DNA of 64,000 nt from Siphonodentalium dalli (GCA_032622095.1 CP136066.1:103497319-103561318), one strand, 5' to 3'; numbered from the stretch's first letter, positions 31,071-42,885 are shown. The notes: generated by a model from the letters alone, not told the origin. A program made the numbers and translations.

Positions 31071-32300
31071 CGATTATCTCCTAATTTAATCGGTGCTACA
31101 CGGGAAATGATATGACTAATATTTGGAAGGTTATGACGTTCTCTTCGTGATGCAAGCTGCAAGCGTGATATTTGGAATGAATGGTCAGTGTGAAGACTGG
31201 TCGACTTTTTTTCAAAATGGCCGCCGTTTTCAGCTCGTACTCAACATACGATATATCAAAACATATTTTGGTTCTTTGTATGTCACATGAGTACAGTAAA
31301 TCACAACAATAAAGTTAAGCAATTTATTATACCAATGTAAAATAAAACGAGATTGTCAAGCAAAGATAAAAATATTCTGTTTTTCACTTACAAATATTTT
31401 TAAACTGGTAAAAACCAGTGTCAAAACGAGAACAATCGTTCATGAAATTTGGCATGCATGCATAGCCAGAGGAAGGTACTGAACAATGTTTTGCTACAAA
31501 CACGTGTGATTATGAAGCTAATGCTCCAAATTACCAACCCCTATCTGGATATTTCTCAGCTATCTTACAGATGGATAACACAGGTATACTTTAAACTCAG
31601 TGTTTCGTCTTCAGAATGTGATTCACGCTTTATATGCAAAAACAAAGGAATGATGTTTAGATGGCTTGATTTTCAGTGATTACATATTGATAATTACACG
31701 ATAACTCGCTATTTGTGAGTTAATGTAATCTAAAGTTCAGCTTTCGGTAAAACTCCATATCGGCATCCCTGTTTTATTCAGGAAAGTTTAATTCATTCAA
31801 GAAATCTACAATATTTGTCCTGATGTTACGGTTCCAGTACCAAATAATAAAAATAAATAATCCCTGAATCATTACCTCTCTAGTTTATGTCCAATGCTTT
31901 TCATGCCCTCTATAAAGGTGGAACAGAGCGCATCGAAACCCGCACTGATCGTGCATGCGGATACGAGGGATATTATAGAGCAGATCATTCCAACAACAAC
32001 CTCCGCCAGATAGAGACCAGTGGTAATATTGAATCTGCAGAAGAAATTGAGAGTTTATTACGAATCATACATGTACATTCATCAAGCCTCAAAATATAAT
32101 TTATTGATTGGTATTTGCTTAATGACTCACATTCTGGGGGTCAATATGTACCCTCAATTCTCATTTACGGAATAATATATTGATTTTGATGAAGGAAATG
32201 TAAAAACAACATGTATGTGGATTACTATACACTCAAAGATATCACGGTGCATTTTAATACAAGATGGTGCACGGTCAACTGACTTTAACACCTTTTCATT
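31067..32300. other. No gene seen
   Basis: Non-coding. Frames at 31449-31679 and 31887-32099 show no recognisable motif. Confidence 0.4.
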
Positions 32301-32560
32301 GATAACGTTCCAAATGTGAGGAGAAGGCGAAACTGTTTGCCAAGGACTACCCCCCCCCCCACAGAAGAAACGTTCACAAACGTCTCATTTATCGATATTT
32401 ATCGGAATTTTTCATCTTAATAAATGTAATTTCTCCTTGTATATTATAACACTGTGTTTTAAGTTGGTTCATGGACTCGCTACTGGACATTCGTAAACTA
32501 ACTGCATGGTCTCGTGCTACGACATCGACCATCTAGTTCTAATTAACGAATGTCCAGTAG
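32300..32560 (+). repeat. Dispersed repeat; inverted copy at 56990-57225
   Basis: Shared landmarks with the reverse complement of 56990-57225 are GCCAAGGACT, AAACGTCTCATTTATC, TCTCCTTGTATATTATAA and GACATTCG near CTAG. Confidence 0.65.
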
Positions 32561-33185
32561 CTCGTCCATTAACCCTGAAATCTATTAAGTACTCGTTTTG
32601 TCTGCTCTGGTAATTTACGCGAAGTCGGCTAAACTATTACATTATTGGTGTTCATAGTATTCGACAAGTTCTCCGGGAGACAATTACACAGTATAATTAT
32701 TTTGTGAGCATGCAATGCCTGTTTATTCTCGAAAATCAATAAACACACGAAGATGGCCGCCATGCAAAATTCCAGAGTTGACAATGAGCCAGGAAGAAAT
32801 ATATTGGTCAATATCACTATATATTGATGTCTTTGTGGACTATTCATATGAAGATAAATTGTATGCACAGCCATAATTAAATGTTACTGTTTCGAAAAAA
32901 AACAACCCTCAGAAAAAAAATGGCCAGCGGTCTTGCATTGAATCTTCATTCGACTCACCCAGATATATCTATTGATGTTGGAAATTTCCTGCCCGAGTCA
33001 ACGGTAAAGTTGGAAATTTCAGAGTGAAAACAGGTATAAATTGTTCCGATTATTTTAGTTTCCGCCAGATATCTGGAATATCTAACTGCACCCCCCCCCC
33101 CCCAGTTTAGGCCAAAAATACACAAAGATCCTTTAATGTTGTATTATGTTCTAATTCAATGCAATAATAAATGCAACAACCCATA
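32561..33185. other. No gene seen
   Basis: Non-coding, with a poly-C run near 33091-33103. Confidence 0.4.
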
Positions 33186-33189
33186 GATC

Positions 33190-33650
33190 AAAAACATAGA
33201 AGACTATGTTACTAAACTTGGTATGGGATAAATCTGGAAAGATCAGTCCCTGAATTGTTTGAATCGATTCACCACAAATGTTAAAGAACGACTACCAGAT
33301 GTTTTATTCAAGAATGGAGAGGCAACATATCCATATCAAGTAAATATGCATTCTATAGAATTGTTAACATACATTTCTGTCGTGAGACATATATATCGAG
33401 TATATACAATAACTTAGTAACCGCCATGTTACGGTTCAGGAGCAGAAATCACTACTTACCAGTTGAATCGGGATCCTGGGTAGGTTCAGACTACTCAGAC
33501 AGAACGTGTACTTTATGTAATTTAGAACTGGGTGATTAATTCAATGTAGTATTAAAATGCCCTGCACCACAGACTCTATGAGGGAGATATAAAGCCATAC
33601 ACTCTTGTAACTAATTTGTAGAAACGATTACACATAAACTGTGTACACAC
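33190..33650 (+). pseudogene. LINE fragment, C-terminal zinc-knuckle region of ORF2
   Basis: A frame near 33430-33560 reads L-R-F-R-S-R-N-H-Y-L-P-V-E-S-G-S-W and then C-T-L-C-N-L-E-L-G-D, with a stop, then V-L-K-C-P. This is the C-terminal block seen intact in the LINEs at 38460-38600 and 40320-40470. A closer copy lies on the minus strand at 59883-60345. Confidence 0.75.
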
Positions 33651-33692
33651 GATTAATACACACATCGATGTGTAGTTTACATATAACTATAC

Positions 33693-34637
33693 ATGGAAGC
33701 CAGTGGAGAAAATGACAACATGGACGACGATTTAAAGCGAGACCTCACTATCAGCTTTCGACGTGGAATGTTCAAAAGGCTACAACACCTAAATATCATT
33801 CAGGTCCTAACAGAGGCAGTGGATATTGCAAACGTGAGGGCCGTTCAACTAACATATTCTGAATGCCTAATAACATTAAAAGACCCCACGACAAAAAATA
33901 CCCTAATAAGTAAGGGTTTCCGGATGTTTGGCAGATTTGTCCGACCAGTAGATGTTGAAGGGAGGAACACATTGGTAACCATCCTGGATGCTCCAGTAGA
34001 AATGCGGGAATCGTCTATAACGAGGGCACTTTAAAATTACAGAAAGGTAATCGAAGGGAGTTTCCAAACTGGGACAGTTGCTGACTCGAATATCGAAAAT
34101 GGGAACAGATACATTCAAATTTCTGAATGTGACGACATTCCTTGTGAGATAGAGATAGGCAAATACAAACTGAAAATCATATCAGACAAAACAAAGCAAA
34201 GCTGCTCAGAATGTGGGTATATGCACTACAGGTGGACCAGTGCGAAAATCAGGGAAAACACAGTCGGGCTAGGTGTCGAAACTGCTTAAGCGATTACCAT
34301 GACACATACGCGTGCAAGAACGACGTGCCTTAAGTGTGGCCTCAGTGGTCACAAACACTATATGCCAGAGTGCCAGAAGTCACGGAAACCTGCTTCGAAA
34401 CCCATGATGAGACCTAAACCACAAAGGCTGGACTTCAAGCAGCATGTAGACGACGGTCAAGCTGACGATAAGGACACTGGCGATGACTTCGTGGTCGTAA
34501 ATGAGCGAGATTCAAGGACAGAATCGGACCGAAGTAGAGAGAAGCCGCAAAAGACACCGCTCCCCAATTCCTCGCTAAAAGCAGATTCTCTATTGCTCGG
34601 CGCTAGCAACTGTTATGGCCTTCCAATAATGGAATGA
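33693..34637 (+). pseudogene. LINE ORF1, N-terminal and zinc-knuckle part, broken
   Basis: ATG 33693 opens a nucleic-acid-binding ORF1 protein. The frame is broken by TAA at 34031-34033 and continues in the same frame to an RVxF-free region with the first knuckle (CSECGYMHYRW). The next knuckles (CENQGKHSRARCRNCLSDYH and CLKCGLSGHKHYMPEC) lie in other frames, so at least two frameshifts occurred. The last open frame (34299-34637) has an acidic linker and reaches L-L-L-G-A-S-N, the block I of an SGNH esterase that continues at 35289. The esterase-bearing ORF1 layout is typical of CR1-type LINEs. Confidence 0.75.
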
Positions 34638-34756
34638 GAATATTCAATTTCTCAGGAGCGGACATGCAAAATGTGACAACACTAATCGAAATTGTAGAGA
34701 AATCGGAACGGAAGAAGAGTGACATCAAGGCGGTGTATATTCACATATATATATAT

Positions 34757-35167
34757 ATATATCAGAGTTATGGAGGTACGGACTCAGTATGAGTGTTCAT
34801 TGCTTCATATTTGCGTGAACAAATTCTCATTTCTTATCTAAATGGCCATGTGTCGATCAGAATGGTACATTGAGATGTTCCTCAAACCAAATCAAGCTTG
34901 AAAACCGGTCCCGATTTTCATCCATGCCGGGGTTCGAACCCGCGCCAACCTCGTCTAACCCAGACTGTGATGATTTCATCCACGACCTAACCACTTCGGC
35001 TACGGGGACATCCGTAAAACGGAAGCACTTTCACCGAGAGTTAGGAAGCGTAAACATGGGTTCGAACCCACTACCTTCGAAATTCTTGATCTGCCATTCT
35101 GGAAATATACCAATGCACTTCCTCCGAAATTGCATCTGTGACCATACGATTACTGGTACTGCATGCC

Positions 35168-35209
<42 letters not shown>

Positions 35210-35330
35210 CAGAGTTATGGAGGCACGGACTCAGTATGAGTGTTCATTGCTTCATATTTGCGTGAACAAATTCTCATTTCTTATCTAAATGGCCATGTGT
35301 CGATCGGAATGGTACATTGAGATGTTCCTC
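34757..35330. repeat. 120-bp direct duplication flanking an inserted SINE
   Basis: CAGAGTTATGGAGGTACGGA through GAGATGTTCCTC occurs at about 34763-34880 and 35210-35330. Both copies are preceded by (TA)n. It lies inside the LINE ORF1 esterase region, splitting it. Confidence 0.85.
34885..35160 (-). mobile_element. tRNA-derived SINE
   Basis: On the minus strand there is an A-box TAGCCGAAGTGG at about 34994-35005 and a B-box GGTTCGAACCCC at about 34931-34942, about 50 nt apart plus a long variable part, as in a class II tRNA. A second B-box-like GGGTTCGAACCC lies at about 35058-35069. Cloverleaf ends do not pair well, so this is a tRNA-derived element rather than a functional tRNA. Confidence 0.6.
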
Positions 35331-35738
35331 TATGACAAGGTCGTAATGAGTTTCAACGACGGGATGAAAACAGTTCGTAGTGAGTTTCCGAACGCCAGCA
35401 TTAGTTTGTGCACCATTCCTCCAAGGAAAGGGAAAGGCGAAAGAATACAGGCACATAATGATGTGGCTTACAATATGAACGTTTTCACAGACAAGATGTG
35501 CAAACGCGAAAGTTACACATTCATTGATACGAGGGACACGTATTGGAACGCGGAGGGTTTCGTAATAAAAACTCTCTTCAAAGCAGACGACCAGTCCGGC
35601 CTTCACCTCAGCCCAGATGGCAAGAATAAGATAGCTTCGGCTATATTCGATGTACAGACAGCTGACAGAAAAAGGCGACACATGAGTAACCAAACTCCAA
35701 CACCCGAACGGAAAAGTGCCAAAACTGACGACTGCTGA
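35289..35738 (+). pseudogene. LINE ORF1, C-terminal part of the SGNH esterase domain
   Basis: The open frame of 149 codons has the family blocks S-L-C-T-I-P-P-R-K-G, Y-N-M-N-V-F, F-I-D-T-R-D-T-Y-W-N and G-L-H-L-S-P-D-G-K, where Asp/His-type catalytic residues of SGNH/GDSL hydrolases sit (S-G-L-H in place of the usual D-x-x-H). It is the continuation of the ORF1 broken at 34637. The ATG at 35289 belongs to the duplicated flank and is not the real start. A basic tail (RKRRHMSNQTPTPERKSAK) ends the protein. Confidence 0.7.
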
Positions 35739-35840
35739 TATGTGTCTGCGCGGGGAAACATTTGCGTAACCCAAAAACATTTACAGACATGTAGTTGAAA
35801 TATTAACGATAATGTATTTAATGATACGACGTGTATACAT

Positions 35841-37148
35841 GTGCCTATATATGAATGTTCTCATAACGCTGACATTAATGGTATACACGTCTGTAAACGC
35901 GATGGTTATCTGGACATACATGCACATTCTTCCAGAAACGAGCATGATGATAGTAAAAATTACACAAAATGTTCACTGAAAATATTGTCCTTAAACGTAT
36001 GCGGTTTGAATAAAAGATTAAATTATCCAGATTTCGCAGAATTCGTGAATCAGTACGATATCCTTTGTTTATCTGAACCGAAATTATTCGCTCAAGATAC
36101 AGTCATTATACCTAATATTGACGTGATCGCCACAAAAGGCAAAAACATTGGAAATGGGAAACGCTGTGGTGGTATAATTATCGCAATTAAATCTTCAATA
36201 TCAAATACCGCCAAAATTATTAAATCAGAGTCGAAGAATGTGGAATGGGTCCAAGTAACCTTTGGTGAATCGACACTGGTTGTCGGTGCTGTATATATTC
36301 CGCCGTCGGGCACTAGATACGCCGACGACGATTGGGATACTAAATTGATTGGCGAACTTAGCTATTTGCAGAAGAAAGACAAAATTTTTCTAGTTGGTGA
36401 TTTCAATGCACGAACTAAATGTCTGAACGATACGCTAGATTTAGACGGGGTTGATATTCGGCATGCAACAAATGGAGATATGTCAGAAATTATACTGGAT
36501 GATATATGCACCGTAAATGACTCTAGTTGGCAGATACCATCTAGATGTTCAGAGGATCAGGGCAACCCCACTAGTTATGGTCATAAGTTAATAAATTTGT
36601 GTGGGATTTGTAAGATAAGGATTTTAAATGGGCGATATGGGAACATTAAAGGCATCGACAGAGCCACTTGTTGCGACAAGTCAGTCATAGATTATGCTAT
36701 CGCAAGCAAAACCGTCTTCCTGTGTTTGCAAAATTTCAAGGTATTAGATTTTTCGCCCATTAATTCCGATATCCACAAAGGGCTACATATAGAACTTAAT
36801 TCGAATTTGAAACAATCTCGTAGCACTGATCCCGAACAGCATAAGGAAAATGACAGTTCGAAAGACAAGAGAGGGGATAAAGCCAACGCGAGACCAAAGC
36901 GCTGGCAATCAGAACACGCATCAGTTTATTCAGGTAATATAGACCAGATGAATCTGAATAAAATTAGCACTTCTCTTCTCGATATGAAAGAAGCTTCTCG
37001 CAGCGATATAAATAGCGTGTGCAGGGAGATAACAACAAAAAAAACTGACATCTCCACCATCTTCGACGGAAAAATCAAATCCGAACAAAAGAAGGAAAAA
37101 GAAAAAATGATTAACATCCCTAAATGCTTTTCTTTTTTTAGCTTCTAA
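35841..37148 (+). CDS. LINE ORF2, APE-type endonuclease part
   Basis: The intact frame of 435 codons holds an AP-endonuclease-like (EEP) domain at residues about 45-310: LSLNVCGLNKR (Asn52), L-C-L-S-E-P-K (Glu79), V-V-G-A-V-Y-I-P-P, F-L-V-G-D-F-N-A-R, S-V-I-D-Y-A-I and a degenerate S-D-I-H at the last catalytic block. The rest is a basic linker (KDKRGDKANARPKRWQ). The frame ends at a foreign insert at 37149-37280 with an (AAAC)n tail, so the real ORF2 went on into RT at 37281. The enzyme would nick target DNA for retrotransposition. Confidence 0.85.
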   Translation: MPIYECSHNADINGIHVCKRDGYLDIHAHSSRNEHDDSKNYTKCSLKILSLNVCGLNKRLNYPDFAEFVNQYDILCLSEPKLFAQDTVIIPNIDVIATKGKNIGNGKRCGGIIIAIKSSISNTAKIIKSESKNVEWVQVTFGESTLVVGAVYIPPSGTRYADDDWDTKLIGELSYLQKKDKIFLVGDFNARTKCLNDTLDLDGVDIRHATNGDMSEIILDDICTVNDSSWQIPSRCSEDQGNPTSYGHKLINLCGICKIRILNGRYGNIKGIDRATCCDKSVIDYAIASKTVFLCLQNFKVLDFSPINSDIHKGLHIELNSNLKQSRSTDPEQHKENDSSKDKRGDKANARPKRWQSEHASVYSGNIDQMNLNKISTSLLDMKEASRSDINSVCREITTKKTDISTIFDGKIKSEQKKEKEKMINIPKCFSFFSF

Positions 37149-37280
37149 ATAAAGTCAATAACATGAGGGGTGAAGGAGAGGGCCCATCGGCCCTTTCGAC
37201 CATCCCGGGGTTAGCCCCCCCCCAATGACCTGCCTAAAAAACAAAAAACAAACAAAAAACAAACAAACAAACAAACTGCA
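37149..37280 (+). mobile_element. Short retroelement-like insert with (AAAC)n tail inside ORF2
   Basis: AACATGAGGGGTGAAGGAGA through GGTTAGCCCC, then CAATGACCTGCC and a (CAAA/CAAAC)n tail of about 45 bp. It replaces the expected linker and RT finger region. This looks like a 3' fragment of another element inserted with loss of LINE sequence. Confidence 0.55.
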
Positions 37281-38756
37281 CATTTATTGAACAAGCTCCA
37301 GATGCAGGGAATTAATGGTAAATTTTTAAATGTTGTACATAATATTTACCAGGGTATTAAGTCACGAGTTAAGGTAGGTGAGCTGCACTCGGACTATTTC
37401 ACAAGTAATTTCGGCCTTAGGCAAGGAGGGAACTTATCACCGATGCTATTCTGTCTATTTTTAAATGACATTGAATCTTTCCTCTTAAGTAAGGACATTG
37501 ACGGCCTAAAAGAATTATCTAATGACATAGAAAACACAGTGGCGATTTATCTAAGAATTTTTGTACTTCTATATGCTGACGATACTGTACTGCTAGCTGA
37601 ATCTAAGGATGGCCTACAGAAAGCTTTAAATGCATTTTATGAATACTGTGAAGACTGGAGATTAACCGTTAACACTGCCAAAACGAAAGTGATAATTTTT
37701 GCTTCCTCGCACCGACACATAAAACAACAAAAATTCAAACTGGGCGATTCCAACATCGAGGTAGTGAACGAATACAAATATCTTGGGATACCTTTTTTCC
37801 ACACTGGCTCATTCTACAGAGCAAGACGCAATAATGAGAAAAAAGCGATTTCGTCTATGTTTGGCGTGATAAGGAAAATAAGACAATATAATCTTGCTTT
37901 CGATTGCCAAATTGACCTTTTTAATAAAATGGTCCTCCCAGTGATGCTATATGGGTGTGATGTGTTTGGGTTTGAGAAAACTGATTGCTTTGAACGGGTG
38001 CAACTAAAATTTTTGAAAATAATCTTAAAAATGAAACCGAGTACGCCTAGTTGTATGGTTTATGGAGAAAGTGGATGCTATCCGATATATATTCATATTG
38101 AAACGTCTATGATAAGATTATGGGCGAAACTTGTCAACCGATATTCATATAATCTGTCGAGTGTTGTATATCAATATTTGTACTCTTATGCCCTTCGATC
38201 TGGGATTGAACACCCATGGCTTAATAGAGTAAAAGATATACTCAATAAATGTGGTCTCACCTATATATGGGATGCTCAGTCGGTTGGTGATGGTGAATAC
38301 CTTGCTCGATATGTTGAACAGTCGTTAAAGGACCAATAATTGCAATCATGGAACGAAACTTTAGCCCAGAGCTCAAAATGTAGTCTATATAAACAATTTA
38401 AAATATCTTTTGGCATAGAGAAATATCTTTTACAACTGCCGCCAAAATTCAGTTCATACCAGATCAAATTGAGAACTAGAAATAATCGGCTCCCTATTGA
38501 AGTTTCCAGTTGGAAAAACTCAGAAGTTCCTTGTTCACGTTGCCATCTTTGCGGTGAGGATACACCGGGCAACGAATACCATTATCTATTCATATGCAAC
38601 GAACTTTCGTCCTTCCGAAGAACCTATCTGAAAACATACTTTCAAAGTAATCCGACTTATGAAAAACTAAAAACTCTTTTTAATGACGGAAATAAAACAA
38701 ACATGTTGAAATTAGCTAGATTTGCATCGGAAATAGTTACCAAAGCAGCCATTTAA
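37281..38756 (+). pseudogene. LINE ORF2, reverse transcriptase palm to C-terminus
   Basis: It starts in frame within the RT (H-L-L-N-K-L-Q-M-Q-G-I-N-G-K). The RT blocks are GLRQGGNLSPMLFCLFLNDI and the catalytic L-L-Y-A-D-D-T-V, followed by LTVNTAKTKVIIF and Y-K-Y-L-G-I. An in-frame TAA at 38337-38339 breaks it. The remainder (to 38756) holds the C-terminal knuckle block L-R-T-R-N-N-R-L-P-I-E and C-S-R-C-H-L-C-G-x-D, N-E-Y-H-Y-L-F-I-C. The finger domain is missing because of the insert at 37149-37280. Confidence 0.88.
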
Positions 38757-39030
38757 ATTGGTTTAAATTGAATCTACATGCATGCCCTCCTGTACGTATA
38801 TAAACATGGTCCCAGTGCAGCTTTCCCAGCTAAGTGTGTATTTAATTTAATTATATTTCTCTGTTATTATCTCGAATTTGTTATCTTTTTTGTGTGAGTT
38901 TCCCTACTTTATTTATCTCTATTATTTTTAAACTTTTGTTGACATTATATAATTATGATGCTATATATGTCCACCTCCAGTTCCACATATTAGTGGACGG
39001 AGAAAATAAAGAATTGAATTGAATTGAACC
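38757..39030 (+). mobile_element. 3' UTR and tail of the first LINE copy
   Basis: It ends GGAGAAAATAAAGAATTGAA + TTGAATTGAA, an ATTGA-type simple tail also seen at 20190-20214 and 47190-47205. Confidence 0.7.
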
Positions 39031-40640
39031 GCTGGAGCGACATGTGGTGTGCGCCGAAGTGGCAAACAAAAGGATAAAACTCACCGTGGTTTGACGACGA
39101 ATGCAAAGAGAAACGCATAAAGTCCGAATACAATCGAAGTCAAACTGAGCTCAATAAAGTACGTTTAAAAGAATCAGCTGTTGTATATAGAACAACTATG
39201 GATACAAAAATTAATTGTGATCGTAAAACAAATATTAACGAGCTCAGAAATTTGCGCAATACTTCAAGTAAAGATTTTTGGCAAAAACTTAACAATCTTG
39301 TTCATACTAATGCACCAAGAAGGGATAACGGAAGCGACACTATTATCTCGAATATTAATTCCTTCTATGAGCATTTCAAAACGCTAAACGAAGGAAATAA
39401 TGACAATGTTAACCTCGACAAAGAATTTAACGATATATACGATGAGTCGGACGGTAGTGACCTTAACGCGGAAATTACAAGGGGCGAGATAAGAGCAGCT
39501 ATATCCAGACTGAAAAATAATATAGCACCCGGTATAGACCAACTGTATAATGAATATATCAAATCGTCGGAGGAAGAGATGATCGACGTGTATTTCTATT
39601 TCTTCAATTTGATATTAGACACGGGCTATTTCCCAGAAGACTGGGCTATTGGAAGCATACATCCGATTTACAAGAAAAATGGTGAGAGGTTTGATCCGGA
39701 ATCATACAGAGGTATTATACTCTTTTGAGTTGCCTGGCAAAACTATTCACTTCAATACTGAACAATAGACTGACCATATTCTCTGAAAAATTTAAACTCA
39801 TTGGTAATAACCAGAGTGGCTTTAAGCAGGTGAAATATGGTTTTTGAGTCAATGAAAACGGTTGAAGCCGTGCACATCAAGTTCTGCACAATTTTACTCG
39901 GCATGAAATCTAGTACGCCAAATTTCATGGTTTATGGAGAGTTAGGAAGGCATTCTCTTATAGTAGAGGCCAAATGTCGAGCTATTTCTTACTGGTCAAA
40001 ATTATTATCTGACGAGGGTTCTGAATTGGCCAAAAATATGTACCATATTACTTACACGTTATATCAAAACGACAACAGTTATGAACACAAACTTAGATGG
40101 GTCAGATCCATAAAAAGTATATTGCAAAACACTGGTTCTAATTCCAAATGGATTGCACAATTACAACTCTCTAAACATGACAGCACACAATTAAAGCAGA
40201 TCTTGATCGACCAGTTTCACCAAGATTGGTATGGTAACATGATGTCAACATCCAGGGGTAATTTGTATAACTTTATAACTCCCACGTTCGAAATGAAAAC
40301 GTATTTGATCGAACTACCATCACATTTGAGTGAATCTCTCATGAAGATAAGAACTTCTAATCACCGATTAGCCATAGAAAGTGGCCGATGGAAAAAGATA
40401 CATAACGAACAAAGAGTATGTCCCCTTTGTCAATCTGGCCTGGGCGACGAATATCACCTTATGATTATGTGTAGTTATTTCAATGAATTGCGTAGACAAT
40501 ATATCCCGAAATGTCATTGGGAGATCCCAGACAGGGGGAAGTTTCACAGACTTCTCTCCACACAGAATGTGAGCCTTCTGAAATCCGTGTCGATTTTCTT
40601 GAATAATGCATTCAGAGAATTAAGTAAAAGGGTATTTTAA
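39031..40640 (+). pseudogene. Second LINE copy, 5'-truncated and internally deleted RT
   Basis: It begins in the linker (P-W-F-D-D-E-C-K-E-K-R) and has the RT finger blocks IAPGIDQLYNEYIKS and I-G-S-I-H-P-I-Y-K-K-N-G, then Y-R-G-I. A frameshift follows at about 39725, then S-C-L-A-K-L-F-T-S-I-L-N-N-R-L, and at about 39830 the sequence jumps to the thumb region (V-F-E-S-M-K-T-V-E-A-V-H-I-K-F). The palm with YADD is deleted. The final frame (39837-40640) ends with the zinc-knuckle block V-C-P-L-C-Q-S-G-L-G-D-E-Y-H-L-M-I-M-C. It cannot be active. Confidence 0.85.
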
Positions 40641-41070
40641 TATGACTATACACCTTACCCAATTGCGCATTTTTAACCACATCCTTTTGTTTGCACAGAG
40701 GGACACAATTTATTTTCCTTTGAATTTCGATGTGGGTGTGAAGTATGGACGGTGCATGATCAAGATCTGCTCACAATTGTGAGTATTGAATTGTTTAATG
40801 CATAAAGCCACCATCTAAGGTGGAACATATATACACTATATACATAAGATATTTCAATAAGCATTTTGGCATCATATTACATATGGATTATATAAGTAAT
40901 ATATTCAATATTAAAATCACGAATCTATCTGTCGATCGACTCACACAAATAGTGATATATATATATATATATATATATAACTTGAGTAATTACATATAGA
41001 TGTAAATGCTGTCAATGCCAGATCATCAGTATAGTTGTAAGTTATTATCTCAATTTTCTGAAGGCTAATT
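40641..41070. other. LINE 3' flanks and (TA)n microsatellite
   Basis: Non-coding junction between the plus-strand LINE and the minus-strand LINE. (AT)n lies at about 40956-40979. Confidence 0.5.
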
Positions 41071-41145
41071 TTAGAATATACTCACCCTCTTCAGGAGCGA
41101 TATATTAGCTATAGATATCAAACCATAAAACTTTTCTCGCGTTGG
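41071..41145 (-). pseudogene. End of minus-strand LINE ORF2, left of the foldback insertion
   Basis: On the minus strand the segment encodes T-R-E-K-F-Y-G-L-I-S-I-A-N-I-S-L-L-K-R-V-S-I-F and then TAA. This aligns with the C-terminus of the copy at 40520-40610 and joins in frame to 45015-45550 when the foldback element is skipped. Confidence 0.8.
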
Positions 41146-41182
41146 TACGGAAGCACTGTAGCGCCACAAATAAAATAATAAT

Positions 41183-41377
41183 TACGGCGTTTAAACGCCC
41201 TATTACGGCGTTTAAACGCCCTAATTACGGCGTTTAAACGCCTTATTACGGCGTTTAAACGCCCTAATACGGCGTTTAAACGCCCTAATTACGGCGTTTA
41301 AACGCCCTATTACGGCGTTTAAACGCCCTAATTATGGCGTTTAAACGCCCTAATTACGGCGTTTAAACGCCCTAATG
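41183..41377. repeat. Palindromic array, 9 units of about 22 bp
   Basis: Units of ATTACGGCGTTTAAACGCCC + TA. The core GGCGTTTAAACGCC is a perfect 14-bp palindrome. Confidence 0.97.
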
Positions 41378-42084
41378 CGACATATGTGGAATGACTAGTG
41401 GACCTTCGGACTGAACCTTCGGATTACTGAACCCTACCCGATCAATGTCTGAACAGAATGAGGTCCCCTAGCAGAGGGTGAATTTGGTGATACCACCACT
41501 GGTATATGCGTTGGTTTGGGTGCAATGTGTCTAACCGTGAAACATGTGGTCCCCTGCTATAAGCATATACCCTTCGCTATGTGCATGTTCGACTACATGG
41601 GGGAGTTTTGAGTGCATTCTAGTTCATTTTGGATTTTCGGTGAATCGGGCCTTCGGAGAATCGGGCCTTCGGAGTTATGGGCTTTCGGAGAATCGGGGTT
41701 TCGGAGAATCGGGCCTTCGGAATTATGGGGTTTCGGAGAATCGGGCCTTCGGAGTTATGGGCTTTCCAGGGCTGGCATTCTCAGAAATCCGGGCGGGCTA
41801 AGACCAGTACTCCTCAATCAGCCTAGGTGGGCTATAGTCCTCCTCAGTGATAATGTCATAGCATGGACATTTTAGCCAACTACAGCGAAATCAAATTCAC
41901 GACAATGGAAATAGTCATTATCTGAACTAAACTGCGTTAATACATTTGACAAAGGCAGCCATTCCAAAATGTACCTCACCCCATAGACTTTACCCACCCG
42001 AATAAAGGCCATCGGTTATAGGGTGATAGAGCCAGAAACATTAATCGTGAGTCACTACTCATATAATGCAGTGGTCTTGTTATT

Positions 42085-42606
42085 GTGTTTGATGCACCAA
42101 CTAATGGCTAAAATGTAGACAGTCATTTAATCTTATTAATGGTTCTCAATCCGATTAAGCACCCCTAAATTACTATTTCTTTGACTTCGGGGGTAAAAAA
42201 TAATTGATTCGAGTCGACGAACCTACCCATCAACGCCCAGAGTGATCAGATATAAAAGTTTTTTTTACATCTATTGTTTGTGGCATAGAACACGCCGTCA
42301 AAAGGATGTTCTCAGTCAAAATTGTGTTAGTATTACCATTTATTTTTAGTTATCCACCTTCGTCCGTTTGTATAAGTGTTTCTGTGGCAATTATCAGTAC
42401 ACATCTCGAGAAAATTACAAACTTCAAAATCAATATCTCATCACTCTGAGCTTTGATGGATGGGTTCCTCGACTCGAATCAAATATGTTTTACCCCTGAA
42501 GCCAAAGGAATAGTAATTTATGGGTGCTTAATCGGATTGAGTACCATTAATAAGATTAAATGACTGTCTACATTTTAGCCATTAGTTGGTGCATCAAACA
42601 CAACAA
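42085..42606. mobile_element. Nested palindromic element inside the foldback
   Basis: It begins GTGTTTGATGCACCAACTAA and ends with its inverse. Arms of about 150 bp share CTCAATCCGATTAAGCACCC and GACTCGAATCAA-type blocks; the loop is about 42240-42450. It interrupts the left arm of the host foldback: the sequences TCTTGTTATT and CCCCCGCC, which are near each other in the right arm, are separated here. Confidence 0.75.
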
Positions 42607-42885
42607 GCCGTCGGAGACGGCGGTATCCCCCGCCGAAATGTGCAGTTGGGGAAGTGCATTCTCAATAAAGTTTACGTTCTCAGTACGTGGTAAATAAGAG
42701 GTGGGATTTTGTCAAAAAGCCAGGCTCGCGAACTCATTTTAGGTACTAGTCATGGGAACAAATATACCAAAACTCTTTTAAATCCGTTGATATAAATTTT
42801 GAGCAAAATTTAAAATATATATATATTTGATAAAATATACCTCAATATCTCCATAATCATGCATAAATATTCTTAGAATGACATT

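Noticed and set aside
30851-31162. Arg/Glu-repeat frame on the minus strand and Leu/Ser-repeat frame on the plus strand
   Set aside because: Both are translations of the (CT)n microsatellite.
34925-35010. A functional class II tRNA gene on the minus strand
   Set aside because: A- and B-boxes are good, but the acceptor arms do not pair and the unit continues as a SINE-like body.
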